Positions 42,883 to 53,459 of a stretch of DNA of 64,000 bases are shown here, one piece after another (position 1 is the stretch's first letter; each line of letters begins with the position of its first letter). Location of the stretch: positions 248,001 through 312,000 of the forward strand of contig CAWDDX010000003.1 in the NCBI GenBank assembly GCA_963801195.1. The letters are read 5' to 3'. Made by a program: the position numbers and the translations under genes. The notes under the pieces are model-generated. The model made no database searches. It was not told the origin of the DNA and saw only the letters and a list, made by a program, of their open reading frames with translations. The DNA is from SZUA-36 sp963801195. Lineage in GTDB: Bacteria > Pseudomonadota > Gammaproteobacteria > Xanthomonadales > SZUA-36.

Positions 42883-43738
42883 TCAGACCCTTGAAGTCCC
42901 GGGAGAAGCGCCAGGTACGCGTGATGTGCAAGACGTCAACGGAGCCATTGATGGTGTCGGGCAAGGGCGAATAAGGACCGGCCAGACGGACGATCCGGGT
43001 GGCTGCCTGGTCCAATTGCGGCGTGCCGGAACTGCGCTGGATTTCGATACTTTCCACACTGCCGTCGAGGTTAATTCCAACCGTCATCACCAGGTCGCCC
43101 GTCAGCTTCAGACGCCTGACCTCTTCCGGGTAATTGAGATTACCCACCCGTTCCACCTTCGCCACCCAGGCCTGCATGTAAGCAGCGTATTCATACTCGC
43201 GGGTGTTCGCGGATATCCATTTTCGCCGCGGGAGTTTCGACTGGGATTCACGGTCGCGCTGAATGCCCGGCTGCAGTTTTGCCATCGTCATGCTTTCCTG
43301 CATCAACTGCGCCGTGCTCGGCAACGTCCGTTCAGGTTGCTCGATGCTGGTGATTTGCTGGCTAAAGTCGGCTTGATCGTCCTCGACGACTATCTGCTCA
43401 CGGGCCGCATCTGCCACGCTGGCTACCTGTTCCTGCTGGTCCAGCGGGTCCTCACCTTCGGCCGGCCCCGGTGATGCCCCGGTATTTTCCTGCGAGGGTT
43501 TGCTTGTCTCTGTAGACTCGCCACCGCCCTGTTGAGAAGCCTGGGCGAGGAAATCCGCGTCAGTCGGTACTTTCTCGGACCGCCAGTTCACCAGTACAAC
43601 GTCCAGTGTTTCCAGCGGGTGGGTGAGCGGTTTGAAATCAATTGCAAACCCAACTCCCAGCAACAAAACCGCGTGCAGCGCCAGCGCCATCAAAAAGCTG
43701 ACAGCGATGCGGTCATTGTTGGTCTGGGTGGCGAACAT
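42878..43738 (-). CDS. TonB-family energy transducer
   Basis: 286 residues. An N-terminal membrane helix (VSFLMALALHAVLLLGVGFA) with a SHLH-like His is followed by a periplasmic Pro/Glu/Gln-rich linker and a C-terminal TonB domain (YPEEVRRLKLTGDLVMTVGI, NLDGSVESIEIQRSSG). It should transmit proton-motive force with ExbB/ExbD to outer-membrane receptors, but no exbBD is near. In Pseudomonas a TonB paralogue (TonB3) is at this position, beside the Chp cluster. The stop codon is provided by a repeat element. Confidence 0.9.
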   Translation of the reverse strand: MFATQTNNDRIAVSFLMALALHAVLLLGVGFAIDFKPLTHPLETLDVVLVNWRSEKVPTDADFLAQASQQGGGESTETSKPSQENTGASPGPAEGEDPLDQQEQVASVADAAREQIVVEDDQADFSQQITSIEQPERTLPSTAQLMQESMTMAKLQPGIQRDRESQSKLPRRKWISANTREYEYAAYMQAWVAKVERVGNLNYPEEVRRLKLTGDLVMTVGINLDGSVESIEIQRSSGTPQLDQAATRIVRLAGPYSPLPDTINGSVDVLHITRTWRFSRDFKGLN

Positions 43739-43876
43739 GGTTACCTGCGGAACCTCTGGTTTATTCTGAGCGAAGTAGGTTGCGATTCAAAATGCCCAGA
43801 TTCAAGGCGTTGACCGCACGTAATAGTTGGCTATTGCGAACGCAGAAGCTGAATGTTTTGGACTCAAGATACGGGT

Positions 43877-44869
43877 TCATGAATGGGCCAGGGGTTCCTT
43901 GAGCATTGCTTCCACGCCGTCAAACAACTGGCCTGCGATGTTCAGCCCGAATTCTTTATCGAGCTCACGGATACAGGTGGGGCTGGTGACGTTCACCTCC
44001 GAAAGCCAGTCGCCAATCACATCCAGGCCGGCAAACAGGATACCGCGTTTTTTCAGTTCCGGGGCGACCTGTGAACAGATCCAACGGTCCCTTTCGCTCA
44101 GGGGAACGCCCTTGCTGCTACCGCCTTTGGCCAGGTTGCCGCGGAAATCCCCCTTGCCTGCGAAACGCGCGAGCGCGTAGGGAATCGGTTCACCATTGAC
44201 CACAAGGATGCGTTTGTCACCCTGCGAAATTTCATCGATATAGCGCTGCGCCATCACCGGCCGGCCATTGTGGCGGGTGATGGTTTCGAGGATCACATTG
44301 AGATTCATATCGGCTTCACTGACCTGGAAGATGGACTCACCCCCCATGCCATCGAGTGGCTTGACCACACAGTGCCCGTGCTTTATCACGAACTCCCTGA
44401 TCTGTGTGGAAACACTGCTGATAATCATCGGCACACAGCACTGCGGAAAGTTGGTGATAAAAAATTTTTCGTTGGCATCCCGGAGGCTTTGCGGCCGGTT
44501 GATCACGAGGGCACCGGCTTTTTCCGCAAGCTCCAGCATGTAGGTCGTGTAGATGTAGTCCATGTCGAACGGCGGATCACGGCGCATCAGCACGATGTCC
44601 AGTTCATCCAACGCGATATTGCCAAGCGGATTCAGACTGTACCAGTCCGTCGTGTTGTCACGGACTTCCAGTTGCTGCATCCGGGCAAACGCGCGCCCGT
44701 CCCTGGCAAAAAGATCCCCCGGCTCCATGTAGTACAAGCCGTGACCACGCCGCTGTGCTTCCAACAACATCGCAAAGGTGGAATCCTTGTAGGACTTGAT
44801 CTCGCTGATGGGGTCCATGACCACACCGGTTTTCAATCCCTTCGGGTTTTCAATTTCAATTTCAGACAT
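43877..44869 (-). CDS. gshB: glutathione synthetase
   Basis: About 330 residues. ATP-grasp enzyme: GVVMDPISEIKSYKDSTFAM at the start, DMDYIYTTYMLELAEKAGAL, VVKPLDGMGGESIF, DKRILVVNGEPIPYALARF and the C-terminal GLDVIGDWLSEVNVTSPTCI. It joins gamma-glutamylcysteine to glycine. An ATG four codons upstream (44881) is possible. It is divergent from pilG, as in Pseudomonas. Confidence 0.95.
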   Translation of the reverse strand: MSEIEIENPKGLKTGVVMDPISEIKSYKDSTFAMLLEAQRRGHGLYYMEPGDLFARDGRAFARMQQLEVRDNTTDWYSLNPLGNIALDELDIVLMRRDPPFDMDYIYTTYMLELAEKAGALVINRPQSLRDANEKFFITNFPQCCVPMIISSVSTQIREFVIKHGHCVVKPLDGMGGESIFQVSEADMNLNVILETITRHNGRPVMAQRYIDEISQGDKRILVVNGEPIPYALARFAGKGDFRGNLAKGGSSKGVPLSERDRWICSQVAPELKKRGILFAGLDVIGDWLSEVNVTSPTCIRELDKEFGLNIAGQLFDGVEAMLKEPLAHS

Positions 44870-45134
44870 ATTTATATCCATCCTGACGGTGTCACATTAT
44901 CGTGCGCTTGCCCTTACGATTCCAGCCATGCGAATGCACCATTTCATTAATTTGACTTGAAGCACAATCATATGGACGAAATTCCTCAAAAATACATCAC
45001 GGTGGAATCCTTTCTTTTCTAAGGGTAAACTAATTGACAGGCACCGAAATGAGGGGGACTGATTTTGGTCTCATTACTGCGCGTAACATTGTGAAAGGAT
45101 TCACTATAAACGCCGCATTACCAGGGAAGATATT

Positions 45135-45560
45135 ATGAGCCAGGAACAATTGAATACAACACCTGATGATACCGTGGCGTCGGCCGGGCCTAAAAAGCTC
45201 CGTGTGTTGGTAGTTGACGACAGCGCCACGATTCGTCGGTCAGCGGAGACCATGCTCGCCAATGAAGGCTGTGAAGTCATCACCGCTGAAAACGGCTTTG
45301 AAGCCTTGTCAAAGATCACGCGCCACCATCCCGACCTGATTTTCGTCGACATCATGATGCCCCGTCTGGACGGTTATCAGACCTGTGCAATCATCAAGAA
45401 CAACGTCGAATTCCGTGAGACGCCGGTGGTTATGCTCACCAGCAAGGACGGTTTGTTCGACATGGCCCGCGGACGGGTCGTCGGCTCTGACCAATACCTG
45501 ACCAAACCTTTTACACGCGATGAGTTGCTGGACGCGGTCAAGCAACATACCGCGGCCTGA
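45135..45560 (+). CDS. pilG: twitching-motility response regulator PilG
   Basis: 141 residues: single receiver domain with LRVLVVDDSATIRRSAETML, FVDIMMPRLDGYQTCAIIKN carrying the phospho-Asp, TPVVMLTSKDG, and GSDQYLTKPFTRDELLDAVK. The match to Pseudomonas PilG is close along its length. PilG accepts phosphate from ChpA/PilL and promotes pilus extension. First gene of the Chp cluster, divergent from gshB. A separate pilH is not present between pilG and pilI, unlike in P. aeruginosa. Confidence 0.93.
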   Translation: MSQEQLNTTPDDTVASAGPKKLRVLVVDDSATIRRSAETMLANEGCEVITAENGFEALSKITRHHPDLIFVDIMMPRLDGYQTCAIIKNNVEFRETPVVMLTSKDGLFDMARGRVVGSDQYLTKPFTRDELLDAVKQHTAA

Positions 45561-45619
45561 TACCAGTATTGAATTTCGTGCCAACGGGTCAATGAACCAA
45601 ATTCATCGGGGCCAAGGTC

Positions 45620-46163
45620 ATGAGTACCTTGAATGCATCTTTCCAGAAACTGTTAGATTACGAGCAGCGAAGCGCGGCATTCGAACCGGGGCACATAGAC
45701 GGGCAGTCGACACAGCGGTGAGTGGGCGGGGGTTATTTTCCGCATCGGCGATGTTCGCCTGGCCTGCAATGTAAAACAGGTGTACGAATTTCTGCCGATC
45801 CCGGCTTTTACACCCGTGCCTGGCACCAAGCCCTGGATACTTGGACTGGCCAACGTGCGTGGCGACCTGCTGACGATCGTCGATCTTGCGTGGTTTCTGA
45901 ACGGCAAGCGCTCAACCGTCTCCATGCGCACCCGGCTTCTTGCTGCAAACCTGCGTGGGCGGCCAATCGGATTGCTCGTTGACGAGGTTTTCGGTCAGCG
46001 TCATTTTGTCAGTGATGAGGGTAAGGCGACCCATTTGTCAAAAAATTCACAATTGAAGAATTTTGTTCACATGCAGTACCGGTCCGGTCAGGACGTGTGG
46101 CAGGAACTGGATCTGGACACCCTGTTTTCTACCACCGAATTCCTCAATGGCGCTGCCGCATGA
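45620..46163 (+). pseudogene. pilI: PilI CheW-like adaptor with one frame change
   Basis: The ATG at 45620 opens MSTLNASFQKLLDYEQRSAA and stops at TGA 45719. The +1 frame from 45720 continues as EWAGVIFRIGDVRLACNVKQ, then VYEFLPIPAF, GTKPWILGLANVRGDLLTIV and a normal CheW-type end. Joined, the product is of PilI length (about 180 residues). PilI couples the PilJ receptor to the ChpA kinase. The defect is a single base in the string CGGTGAGTGG. It is either a real frameshift or a sequence error; see the joint entry for pilJ. Confidence 0.88.
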
Positions 46164-46179
46164 GCTCGCAGGACAACGA

Positions 46180-48219
46180 ATGAAAAGAATGGAACCCAGA
46201 GTTAAAAACCAGCGATCTAGGGGGGTATACCTGGCAACCGGGTTTCTGATTATTTCCCTGGTGTTTGTGGCAGTCACATTTTTCCAACTGACCATACACG
46301 CACGTCACGAGCAGGAGTGGATATCGCAGGCCACGGAGGTCCAGGTAACATCGCAGCAACTGGCCAAATCGGCCGGTGAAGCGGCGGCCGGCAACCTCGA
46401 CGCCTTCCTTGAGCTCAAGAACGCGCGCAACACGATAGACCGCCGAAATGGACAAATTGCACGCCGGTTCAATGATCGGGCAAGCTGGACTCGTCACCCA
46501 AGACAGTCGCCATGCCGATGAAACAGCTCAGCCTGAGCTGGAACCGCATGAACAGCAATGCAACAAGCATCCTCGATCGCGAAAAACTCATCCTCGAACT
46601 TTCGACGGCAAGTAATGTTGTACAAGACAACATCCCCGGCATCCAGGAAAACACCGACGTCAGCATCAGGGCTCTCACGCAAAAGCGGCGCGCCCACCAA
46701 CCAGGTGGTTTTTGCCAGTCGTCAACTGGTACTCGCGGACCGAATATCTGCGGCATGTTTCGGAAGTCCTCCAGGGCGGGAGCAAAGCTGTCAGTGGCGC
46801 CGAAAACCTGGCCAGGGACCAGAAGCTTTTTGAACAGGTGATTACCGCCCTGTTACGCGGCAGTAAGGAATTGGGTGTCACCCAGGTGCGCAACTCCGAT
46901 GCATTCGTGCAACTGGGAAAAGCCAAGTCGCTATTTGAGAAAATCAAGCCGCAATTGCGCAGCATCCTCGATTCATCCAGCGACCTGTTTGAAGTCCGCG
47001 GCGCCGCGGATGAAATTTTCCTCGGAAGCCGGAATGTTTTCGATCACGCAGCCGCGCTTAAAAAAGCCATCGCGGAGTTACCACAAAACCGGCTTTGGCC
47101 GTCACTGTCAACAGCCGTCTACGGGGCTTGCGGTGATGGTTTCCATGGTCTGGATTCTGGTGTACTCGTTCCTGTCTGCGGAACGCCGAAGGGCAAAGAG
47201 CCGCGGCCAGGACCAACAAGAAAAACCAGGATGCGATCCTGAAATTGCTCGATGAAATGAGTTCCCTGGCGGATGGCGACCTGACCGTGCAGGCCACCGT
47301 CACAGAGGACATTACCGGTGCGATCGCGGACTCGGTTAATTTCGCGATCGAACAACTTCGCGAACTGGTCAAGCGTATCAAATACACGTCCCAGGAAGTT
47401 GCCGGTTCCGCCATGGCGACCCGCGATTCGACATCCGAAATGGCCAAGGCGGCAGCGGCACAGGCGGAGCATGTGGGCGCAGCAACAAAAACCGTGCAAA
47501 AAATGGCGGAATCATTCGATACCATGGCCAAACGCTCCAGTGAGTCCAGCGAGGTCGCGCGCAATTCGGTGGATATCGCCCACACGGGTGGTGAGAAAGT
47601 CCGCGAAACCATCAACGGCATGGATACTATTCGCGAACAGATTCAGGGTACTTCCAAGCGCATCAAGCGCCTCGGAGAGTCCACCCAGGAAATCGGCGAC
47701 ATCGTGGAACTGATCAACGGCTTCGCCGAGCAGACGAATGTACTTGCACTGAACGCGGCAATTCAGGCGGCTTCCGCCGGCGGTGCAGGCAAGGGTTTTG
47801 CGGTGGTTGCCGATGAAGTTCAACAATTGGCGGAAAGCGCCACCAACTCCACCCGCAGGATCGAATCGCTGGTGCAGACGATCCAGACGGATACATTCGA
47901 AGCGGTCGTTTCAATGGAATCGACCATATCAGAGGTCGTCAGCGGGGCCCGCCTGGCGGAAGACGCAGGTACGGCGCTGGAACACATCGAACTGGTATCC
48001 AGTGACCTGTCCAAGCTGATTGCCAGCATTTCCGACGAAGCCCATAAGCAGTCGGCGAATGCCACTGACATCTCCGAACTGATGAAGCGTGTGCAGGAAC
48101 TGTCTATCAAGGCATCGCAAGGCAGTGTGCTTGCCGCAAACTCGGTGGAAGAACTGGCTGAACTGGTCATGCGGCTCAGCGACTCGGTAACCGATTTCAA
48201 ACTGCCTGAAGAAGACTGA
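46180..48219 (+). pseudogene. pilJ: PilJ methyl-accepting receptor with about six frame changes
   Basis: Length (about 680 codons) and content match PilJ. Frame by frame: MKRMEPRVKNQRSRGVYLAT ... KNARNTID; AEMDKLHAGSMIGQ; AMPMKQLSLSWNRMNSNATS ... ENTDVSIRALT; KSGAPTNQVVFASRQL; HVSEVLQGGSKAVSGAENLA ... AELPQN; LAVMVSMVWILVYSFLSAE; KKNQDAILKLLDEMSSLADG to the end. The last 325 codons (methyl-accepting signalling domain with the hairpin AEQTNVLALNAAIQAASAGG) are in one frame from 47245. Changes lie near 46450, 46505, 46680, 46757, 47120 and 47180. Protein-level conservation continues across all junctions, so this is either a very recent decay or sequence error. Confidence 0.88.
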
Positions 48220-48281
48220 ATGCTCTCGCCGGCGTCCAAACAAGTCCTGTCCTGCTTTGCTGACGCTTCGGGGATGCACTG

Positions 48282-51200
48282 ATGCTTCTGGAAGTTTCAA
48301 ACGTAAGCACCGTCCTGACCTGGGTGCGTCCCGACCTGGACAAGCACCTGAACCAGATACGCACCCAAATCGAGCATATCGCCAACAGCGCCCATATCGG
48401 CGATGCCGTCGAAACCACGGCGGAACACCTTTTGCAACTGAAATTCACCTTCGAGGCATTGATGTTGAAGGGTGCGACGCTCGTGGCCGAAGAAATGATC
48501 ACGGTTTGCGATGAACTCAAACAACAAAACATCCGTGACCGGCGCAAGGCTTACGGTGCGATGATGGATGCCATCGTGGTGGTGCCCTCGTACCTTGATC
48601 GCCTGCAGGCCGGTCATCATGACCTGCCGATTTTGCTGTTGCCGGTGATCAATGAGCTGCGTGCAGCTTACAACGCCAATATCGTATCCGAAGCCACTTT
48701 GTTTGCACCCAGTCTCGAGGTACCGCTGCCGGAACTGGAAATCGGCGCAGATGAGCACAGGCCGTCATTTGATGAACCATTTCCGGAGTTTGCGCTGCGC
48801 ATGCGCCGCCAATGGGAAAACGCACTGCTCCGCTGGCTGCAGCAGCAGCAGGACATCGAGCTTTTGTCACCTCTGCTCTCCGTTTGCGAGACGCTGTACC
48901 ACCGCCTGGAAAGACTGGACCTGCGGCGTCTGTGGTGGATTGCGTCCAAGGTGATTGGCGGACTGCTTGACGGCGTTACCGATAACGACATGCACTTGCG
49001 GCGTCTATTTGCCCGTCTGCACCTGGTCATCAAAACACTCTCGGAAAGCGGTGAGGCGGCCACCGGGATTGAATCGGTCAATGCCCTTTCCCAGGCATTG
49101 TTGTTTCATATCGCACAGGCCAAATCGGGCAGTAAAGGTGTGGACGAACTGCGCGACCGGTTTCAGTTACAGGAACTGGTGCCCGACCGGGACGTGCTCA
49201 TACGCGCCCGCGGCGCCGTAACCGGCCGGAATCGCGAATTGTACGTATCGCTCGGTGCAGCCGTCCGTGATGAACTCTCCCTGGTCAAGGATGCCCTTGA
49301 TCTCGAGTTACGCACCGGTGCAATCAAGTCCAATAGCCGCGCACAGAGCCACGAGGCCCTGCTCAGGCTGCAAGATACATTGAGAATGATGGGACTGGGT
49401 GACTCTGCGCAGTCCATAGATAAGCTGATGCCGGCTTTCGACGCCAGCGAAAACCCGGAACAGGACCCTGAGCATCGTTCGCGCGAGTCACTGCTGATGG
49501 GGCTGGCTGCTGAACTGATGCGGGTTGAGTCTGTACTGGAAGAACAAATTGCGACCCTGGGCGAACCGTTGCTCGAAGACCAGGAATCCAGTTACATCGA
49601 CCTGCCGGGTCATGAAATACGCCGCATCCGCACCCACCTGCTGAGTGAAACCGTGATTAGCCTTCACCAGGTACAAGACGGGGTGCGGCGCCATTTTGAC
49701 GGTGATATGAAAGCCGATTTCAACAGCCCGATGGAGCATATCGCCGGGGCCATGGAGTTACTCGGCGAACCGGAAACTGCATCCCTTGCGCTTAAACTGC
49801 GCAACGCGCTTGGCAACCTGCTGCGTCATGCCGGAACGGAAGCAGCCGTCGAGCCAGGCAAACTGGAACATGTCACCGATGCGGTTGCAGCCTTTGAACT
49901 TTACCTGGCAGGCTGCCGGGATCAACAAAGCAACCGCGGAAGGTTTTTTGAAATACTCAAGGAGCGCCTCGAACACCTGCCGGTCGGTGAAATGGAAGCG
50001 GTCCAGACCATTGCCGTACCGCCGGAAGAAAAACCCGCCGAAGACAGCCCGGCGCCCGATGCCGCCCTGCCGGCAACCATCGACCCCGAATTACTCGAGG
50101 TATTCCTCGAAGAGTACGAGTCCGTCGCCGAGATGTTTGCTGAGCGGATACCCGGATGGGTTCAAAATCGCGACAATTCCGACCTGATAACCGATATCCG
50201 CCGCGGTTTCCACACGCTCAAGGGTAGTGGACGCATGGTCGGTGCGAACGAGGTTGGTGATTTTGCGTGGCATATTGAAGCAATGCTTAATGCCTTGCTC
50301 GAGGGCAGCATCCACCCCGGTGACGATATCGTACTCGCCGTCCGTTTATCCGCAGCCTTGTTACCGGCCATGAAACAGCGCCTGCAACAACATCCCTCGG
50401 AGTTGAGCTTTGCCGCAATCGAAGCGCTTTCGAAACAAGCTGACAGAATCGCCGCAGGTGAACAGCCCGATTGGATGGAACTGGATGGAATCCTGCCAGC
50501 CTCAACTGCCTCATTGCTGCCCGCAGGGATAAGCGCGGCGCCGTCAATGGAAGTGGAATCGGCAAGCGAAGCTGAACAACCTGCTGAGGTTACGCTCAAG
50601 GACCTGGTGCGGAAAGAATTGCAAGACAAGCTCGCCGTTCTGAAAGTTCTGATGGAACGCATCTCGAAGGATCGCACCAGCACCGCCAACGAGGAAGATA
50701 TCCGCGCCATTCATACAATTTCCGGAACCGTTGCCCTGGATCCGCTGGGCAGAGAGGCGGATGTCGCCAAGGCACTGGAGGGTTTCCTTGGAGCCCAACG
50801 CCAGAGCAGGAAAGCATTCAACGATACAGCAGTATGGGCGGTTGCAACCAGCCTGGCCCACTTTGAAACCTGCCTGGCGGTACACGAAAACGATCCGGAG
50901 GCGGAATTAGCGGGTGATGAGAACAACCAGATCGAGCAACTGATAGCGCTAACCGTTGAATACGAAATTCCACAACCAGAGCCTGATCAGGAAGCGCTTG
51001 ATGTTGAATCGCTTGAAACGGAACCCGAAGCCGAAATCGAGGTTGAAAGCGAAGAACCCGCTGAATCCGAAGAGTTGCAGGACGATGAAGAAGCAGAAGC
51101 TGCAGACGTCGCACCGGAACCGGCTGACAATGAAATACTGGCTATCTTCCTGGAAGAGGCCACGGATTTGCTGGAGCGCTGCGATACACTGCTTAACACC

Positions 51201-53459
51201 TGGCGTGACAATCTTTCCGACCTGGCCATCGTGCAGAACCTGCAGCGTGAAATTCACACATTCAAGGGCGGTGCACGCATGGCTGGCATCAGCCCCCTGG
51301 GCACCCTGAGCCATTCAATGGAGTCTTTGCTGGAGCGTATTGCCGGACAGTCACTACCCCCCTCGGTATCCGCGATAGAGGTGCTGGAGAAAGGCTGCGA
51401 CAAACTCAACGTATGGACCCAACAGGCCGGACAGGGTGTTGTTCCACAAGCCGGCGACACGCTGAAACTGTTTAATCAGCAAGTCGACGCCCTGACCGCT
51501 CTGCCTGCGCAAACCGGGGCCATGGCCGATAATCAGGTCGAGATCGATATCGAACCTGAAGAACTGCTCGAAATTCCCGACGTCGTGGCTCCGCCCATCG
51601 AACCGGAGGTCAGCGCGGAAACCGCCGGCGCACTGCATATCCGTGTCAATGCAGACCTGCTCGATTCATTGGTGAATTCGGCCGGTGAGATCAGTATTTT
51701 CCGCTCACATCTCGAACAGCAGGTCGGGCAGATTCGTGACAATCTGAAAGAGTTCGACGTAACGGTTGCGCGTCTTCGCGAGCAGTTCCGCAAGCTCGAG
51801 ATAGAAACCGAAACCCAGATTCGTTCACGATATCCACAAGCCTCCCTGGATGGCTCGGAAGAATTTGATCCACTGGAAATGGACCGTTTCTCGTCCATGC
51901 AGCAGTTGTCCCGCAGCCTGACAGAATCCGTATCCGACTTGTTGAACCTGCAGGAATTACTCGATACCGCGGCACGTAAATCTGAAGCGCTGCTGGTGCA
52001 GCAATCCCGTGTCAGCAAGGAGTTGCAGGAAGGCTTGATGCAAACCCGAATGGTGCATTTTGGCACCATCGCGCCACGTCTGCGCAGGATCATCCGCACC
52101 GCCTCCAATGAAACGAAAAAGCAGGCGCGTTTGGAATTGCGCATGACAGGAGGTGGTGACCAACTCGACCGCAACGTACTGGAAAGGATTACCGCGCCGC
52201 TGGAACACCTGCTGAGAAATTCAATTGCACATGGCATTGAGAAACCTGCTCTCAGGAAAAAACTCAATAAACCGGTGGAAGGGCAGCTCACGATCACGGT
52301 CGCGGCAGAAGCGACCGAGTTTGTCGTGCGTGTCGAAGATGACGGGGCCGGCATCGACTTAAAGGCGATCCAGAAGCGGGCCATCGAAACAGGCCTGATA
52401 AGCAAGGATTCCAGTCCGTCTCCGCGACAACTGCAACAACTCATTCTCCACAGCGGATTTACCACGTCCAAGACCGTCACGGGCCTCGCCGGTCGCGGTG
52501 TCGGCATGGACGTGGTGAACAATGAGATCAAACAGATCGGTGGTTCGATCGAAATAGATTCGGACGAAGGCAAGGGTTGCCGCTTCACAGTCCGCATTCC
52601 GTTTACGCTGGCGGTCATGCAGGCCATCGGCGTAATGGCCGGCGAGCACCCGTACATGATCCCGGTTGCCAGTGTCGCCGGCGTTGCACGCATGTTACCC
52701 GCCGATTACCAGAAACTGCTCGAACATGAGAAACCCGTTTACGAGTTTGCCGGCGAGTCATACGCGATCCTCGACCTGGAACCGTTGCTGGGTGAACCTA
52801 CAACCCCGTTGGGTGAAGATACCATCTCAATCCTGATGATCAAATCCGGCGAGCAGCGCGCCGCCTTCCGCGTTTCTGCGCTTCTCGGGCATAAGGAAAT
52901 CGTGGTCAAACCGGTTGGGCCGCAGATCAACAGCGTGCCGGGAATTCTCGGCGGAACCATCACCGGTGACGGACAGGTGGTGATCATTATCGACGCCGGT
53001 CCCTTGATCAGGCAGGCGGTGCTGACCGGTGCGCGACCCGCGCCACCCATCGAAAATATCGACATTCGGCCGCAGAGAACCCTCGCCCTGATCGCAGATG
53101 ACTCCATCACCATGCGCAAGGTGACCACCCGAGTGCTGGAAGCCTATGATTTCGAAGTGATGACAGCCAGGGATGGAGTGGAAGCAACCGAAATTATGCA
53201 GGACCGTATCCCCGACATTTTACTGCTCGACATCGAGATGCCACGGATGGACGGCTACCAGGTCGCGGAACACGTGCGCGCCGACGCCAGGCTACGCAAT
53301 GTACCCATCATCATGATCACCTCGAGGGCCGGGAAGAAGCACCGGGACCGCGGCGAGCAAGCGGGCGCCAATGCCTATCTCTCCAAGCCTTATAAAGAAT
53401 CGGAACTGATCGACGAAGTGAAGAAATTGCTGCGTAAAGAGTTGGAAACAAATGACTGA
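48282..53459 (+). CDS. pilL: ChpA/PilL hybrid chemotaxis histidine kinase
   Basis: 1725 residues, intact. Phosphotransfer (Hpt) domains show FHTLKGSGR (His near 644), a degenerate AIHTISGTV (near 811) and EIHTFKGGARMAG (near 992). The CheA-type core has dimerisation near 1120, an N-box HLLRNSIAHGIE near 1308, G-boxes DDGAGID and GRGVGMDVVNNEI, a CheW-like domain near 1440-1580 and a C-terminal receiver with DSITMRK and LLLDIEMPRMDG (Asp near 1650). It is shorter than the about 2500-residue Pseudomonas ChpA, which has more Hpt domains. It phosphorylates PilG/PilH to control type IV pili. Confidence 0.95.
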   Translation: MLLEVSNVSTVLTWVRPDLDKHLNQIRTQIEHIANSAHIGDAVETTAEHLLQLKFTFEALMLKGATLVAEEMITVCDELKQQNIRDRRKAYGAMMDAIVVVPSYLDRLQAGHHDLPILLLPVINELRAAYNANIVSEATLFAPSLEVPLPELEIGADEHRPSFDEPFPEFALRMRRQWENALLRWLQQQQDIELLSPLLSVCETLYHRLERLDLRRLWWIASKVIGGLLDGVTDNDMHLRRLFARLHLVIKTLSESGEAATGIESVNALSQALLFHIAQAKSGSKGVDELRDRFQLQELVPDRDVLIRARGAVTGRNRELYVSLGAAVRDELSLVKDALDLELRTGAIKSNSRAQSHEALLRLQDTLRMMGLGDSAQSIDKLMPAFDASENPEQDPEHRSRESLLMGLAAELMRVESVLEEQIATLGEPLLEDQESSYIDLPGHEIRRIRTHLLSETVISLHQVQDGVRRHFDGDMKADFNSPMEHIAGAMELLGEPETASLALKLRNALGNLLRHAGTEAAVEPGKLEHVTDAVAAFELYLAGCRDQQSNRGRFFEILKERLEHLPVGEMEAVQTIAVPPEEKPAEDSPAPDAALPATIDPELLEVFLEEYESVAEMFAERIPGWVQNRDNSDLITDIRRGFHTLKGSGRMVGANEVGDFAWHIEAMLNALLEGSIHPGDDIVLAVRLSAALLPAMKQRLQQHPSELSFAAIEALSKQADRIAAGEQPDWMELDGILPASTASLLPAGISAAPSMEVESASEAEQPAEVTLKDLVRKELQDKLAVLKVLMERISKDRTSTANEEDIRAIHTISGTVALDPLGREADVAKALEGFLGAQRQSRKAFNDTAVWAVATSLAHFETCLAVHENDPEAELAGDENNQIEQLIALTVEYEIPQPEPDQEALDVESLETEPEAEIEVESEEPAESEELQDDEEAEAADVAPEPADNEILAIFLEEATDLLERCDTLLNTWRDNLSDLAIVQNLQREIHTFKGGARMAGISPLGTLSHSMESLLERIAGQSLPPSVSAIEVLEKGCDKLNVWTQQAGQGVVPQAGDTLKLFNQQVDALTALPAQTGAMADNQVEIDIEPEELLEIPDVVAPPIEPEVSAETAGALHIRVNADLLDSLVNSAGEISIFRSHLEQQVGQIRDNLKEFDVTVARLREQFRKLEIETETQIRSRYPQASLDGSEEFDPLEMDRFSSMQQLSRSLTESVSDLLNLQELLDTAARKSEALLVQQSRVSKELQEGLMQTRMVHFGTIAPRLRRIIRTASNETKKQARLELRMTGGGDQLDRNVLERITAPLEHLLRNSIAHGIEKPALRKKLNKPVEGQLTITVAAEATEFVVRVEDDGAGIDLKAIQKRAIETGLISKDSSPSPRQLQQLILHSGFTTSKTVTGLAGRGVGMDVVNNEIKQIGGSIEIDSDEGKGCRFTVRIPFTLAVMQAIGVMAGEHPYMIPVASVAGVARMLPADYQKLLEHEKPVYEFAGESYAILDLEPLLGEPTTPLGEDTISILMIKSGEQRAAFRVSALLGHKEIVVKPVGPQINSVPGILGGTITGDGQVVIIIDAGPLIRQAVLTGARPAPPIENIDIRPQRTLALIADDSITMRKVTTRVLEAYDFEVMTARDGVEATEIMQDRIPDILLLDIEMPRMDGYQVAEHVRADARLRNVPIIMITSRAGKKHRDRGEQAGANAYLSKPYKESELIDEVKKLLRKELETND

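Noticed and set aside
51533..52693. 386-codon minus-strand ORF opposite pilL
   Set aside because: Ser/Arg-rich shadow text; the CheA core motifs are on the plus strand in this interval.
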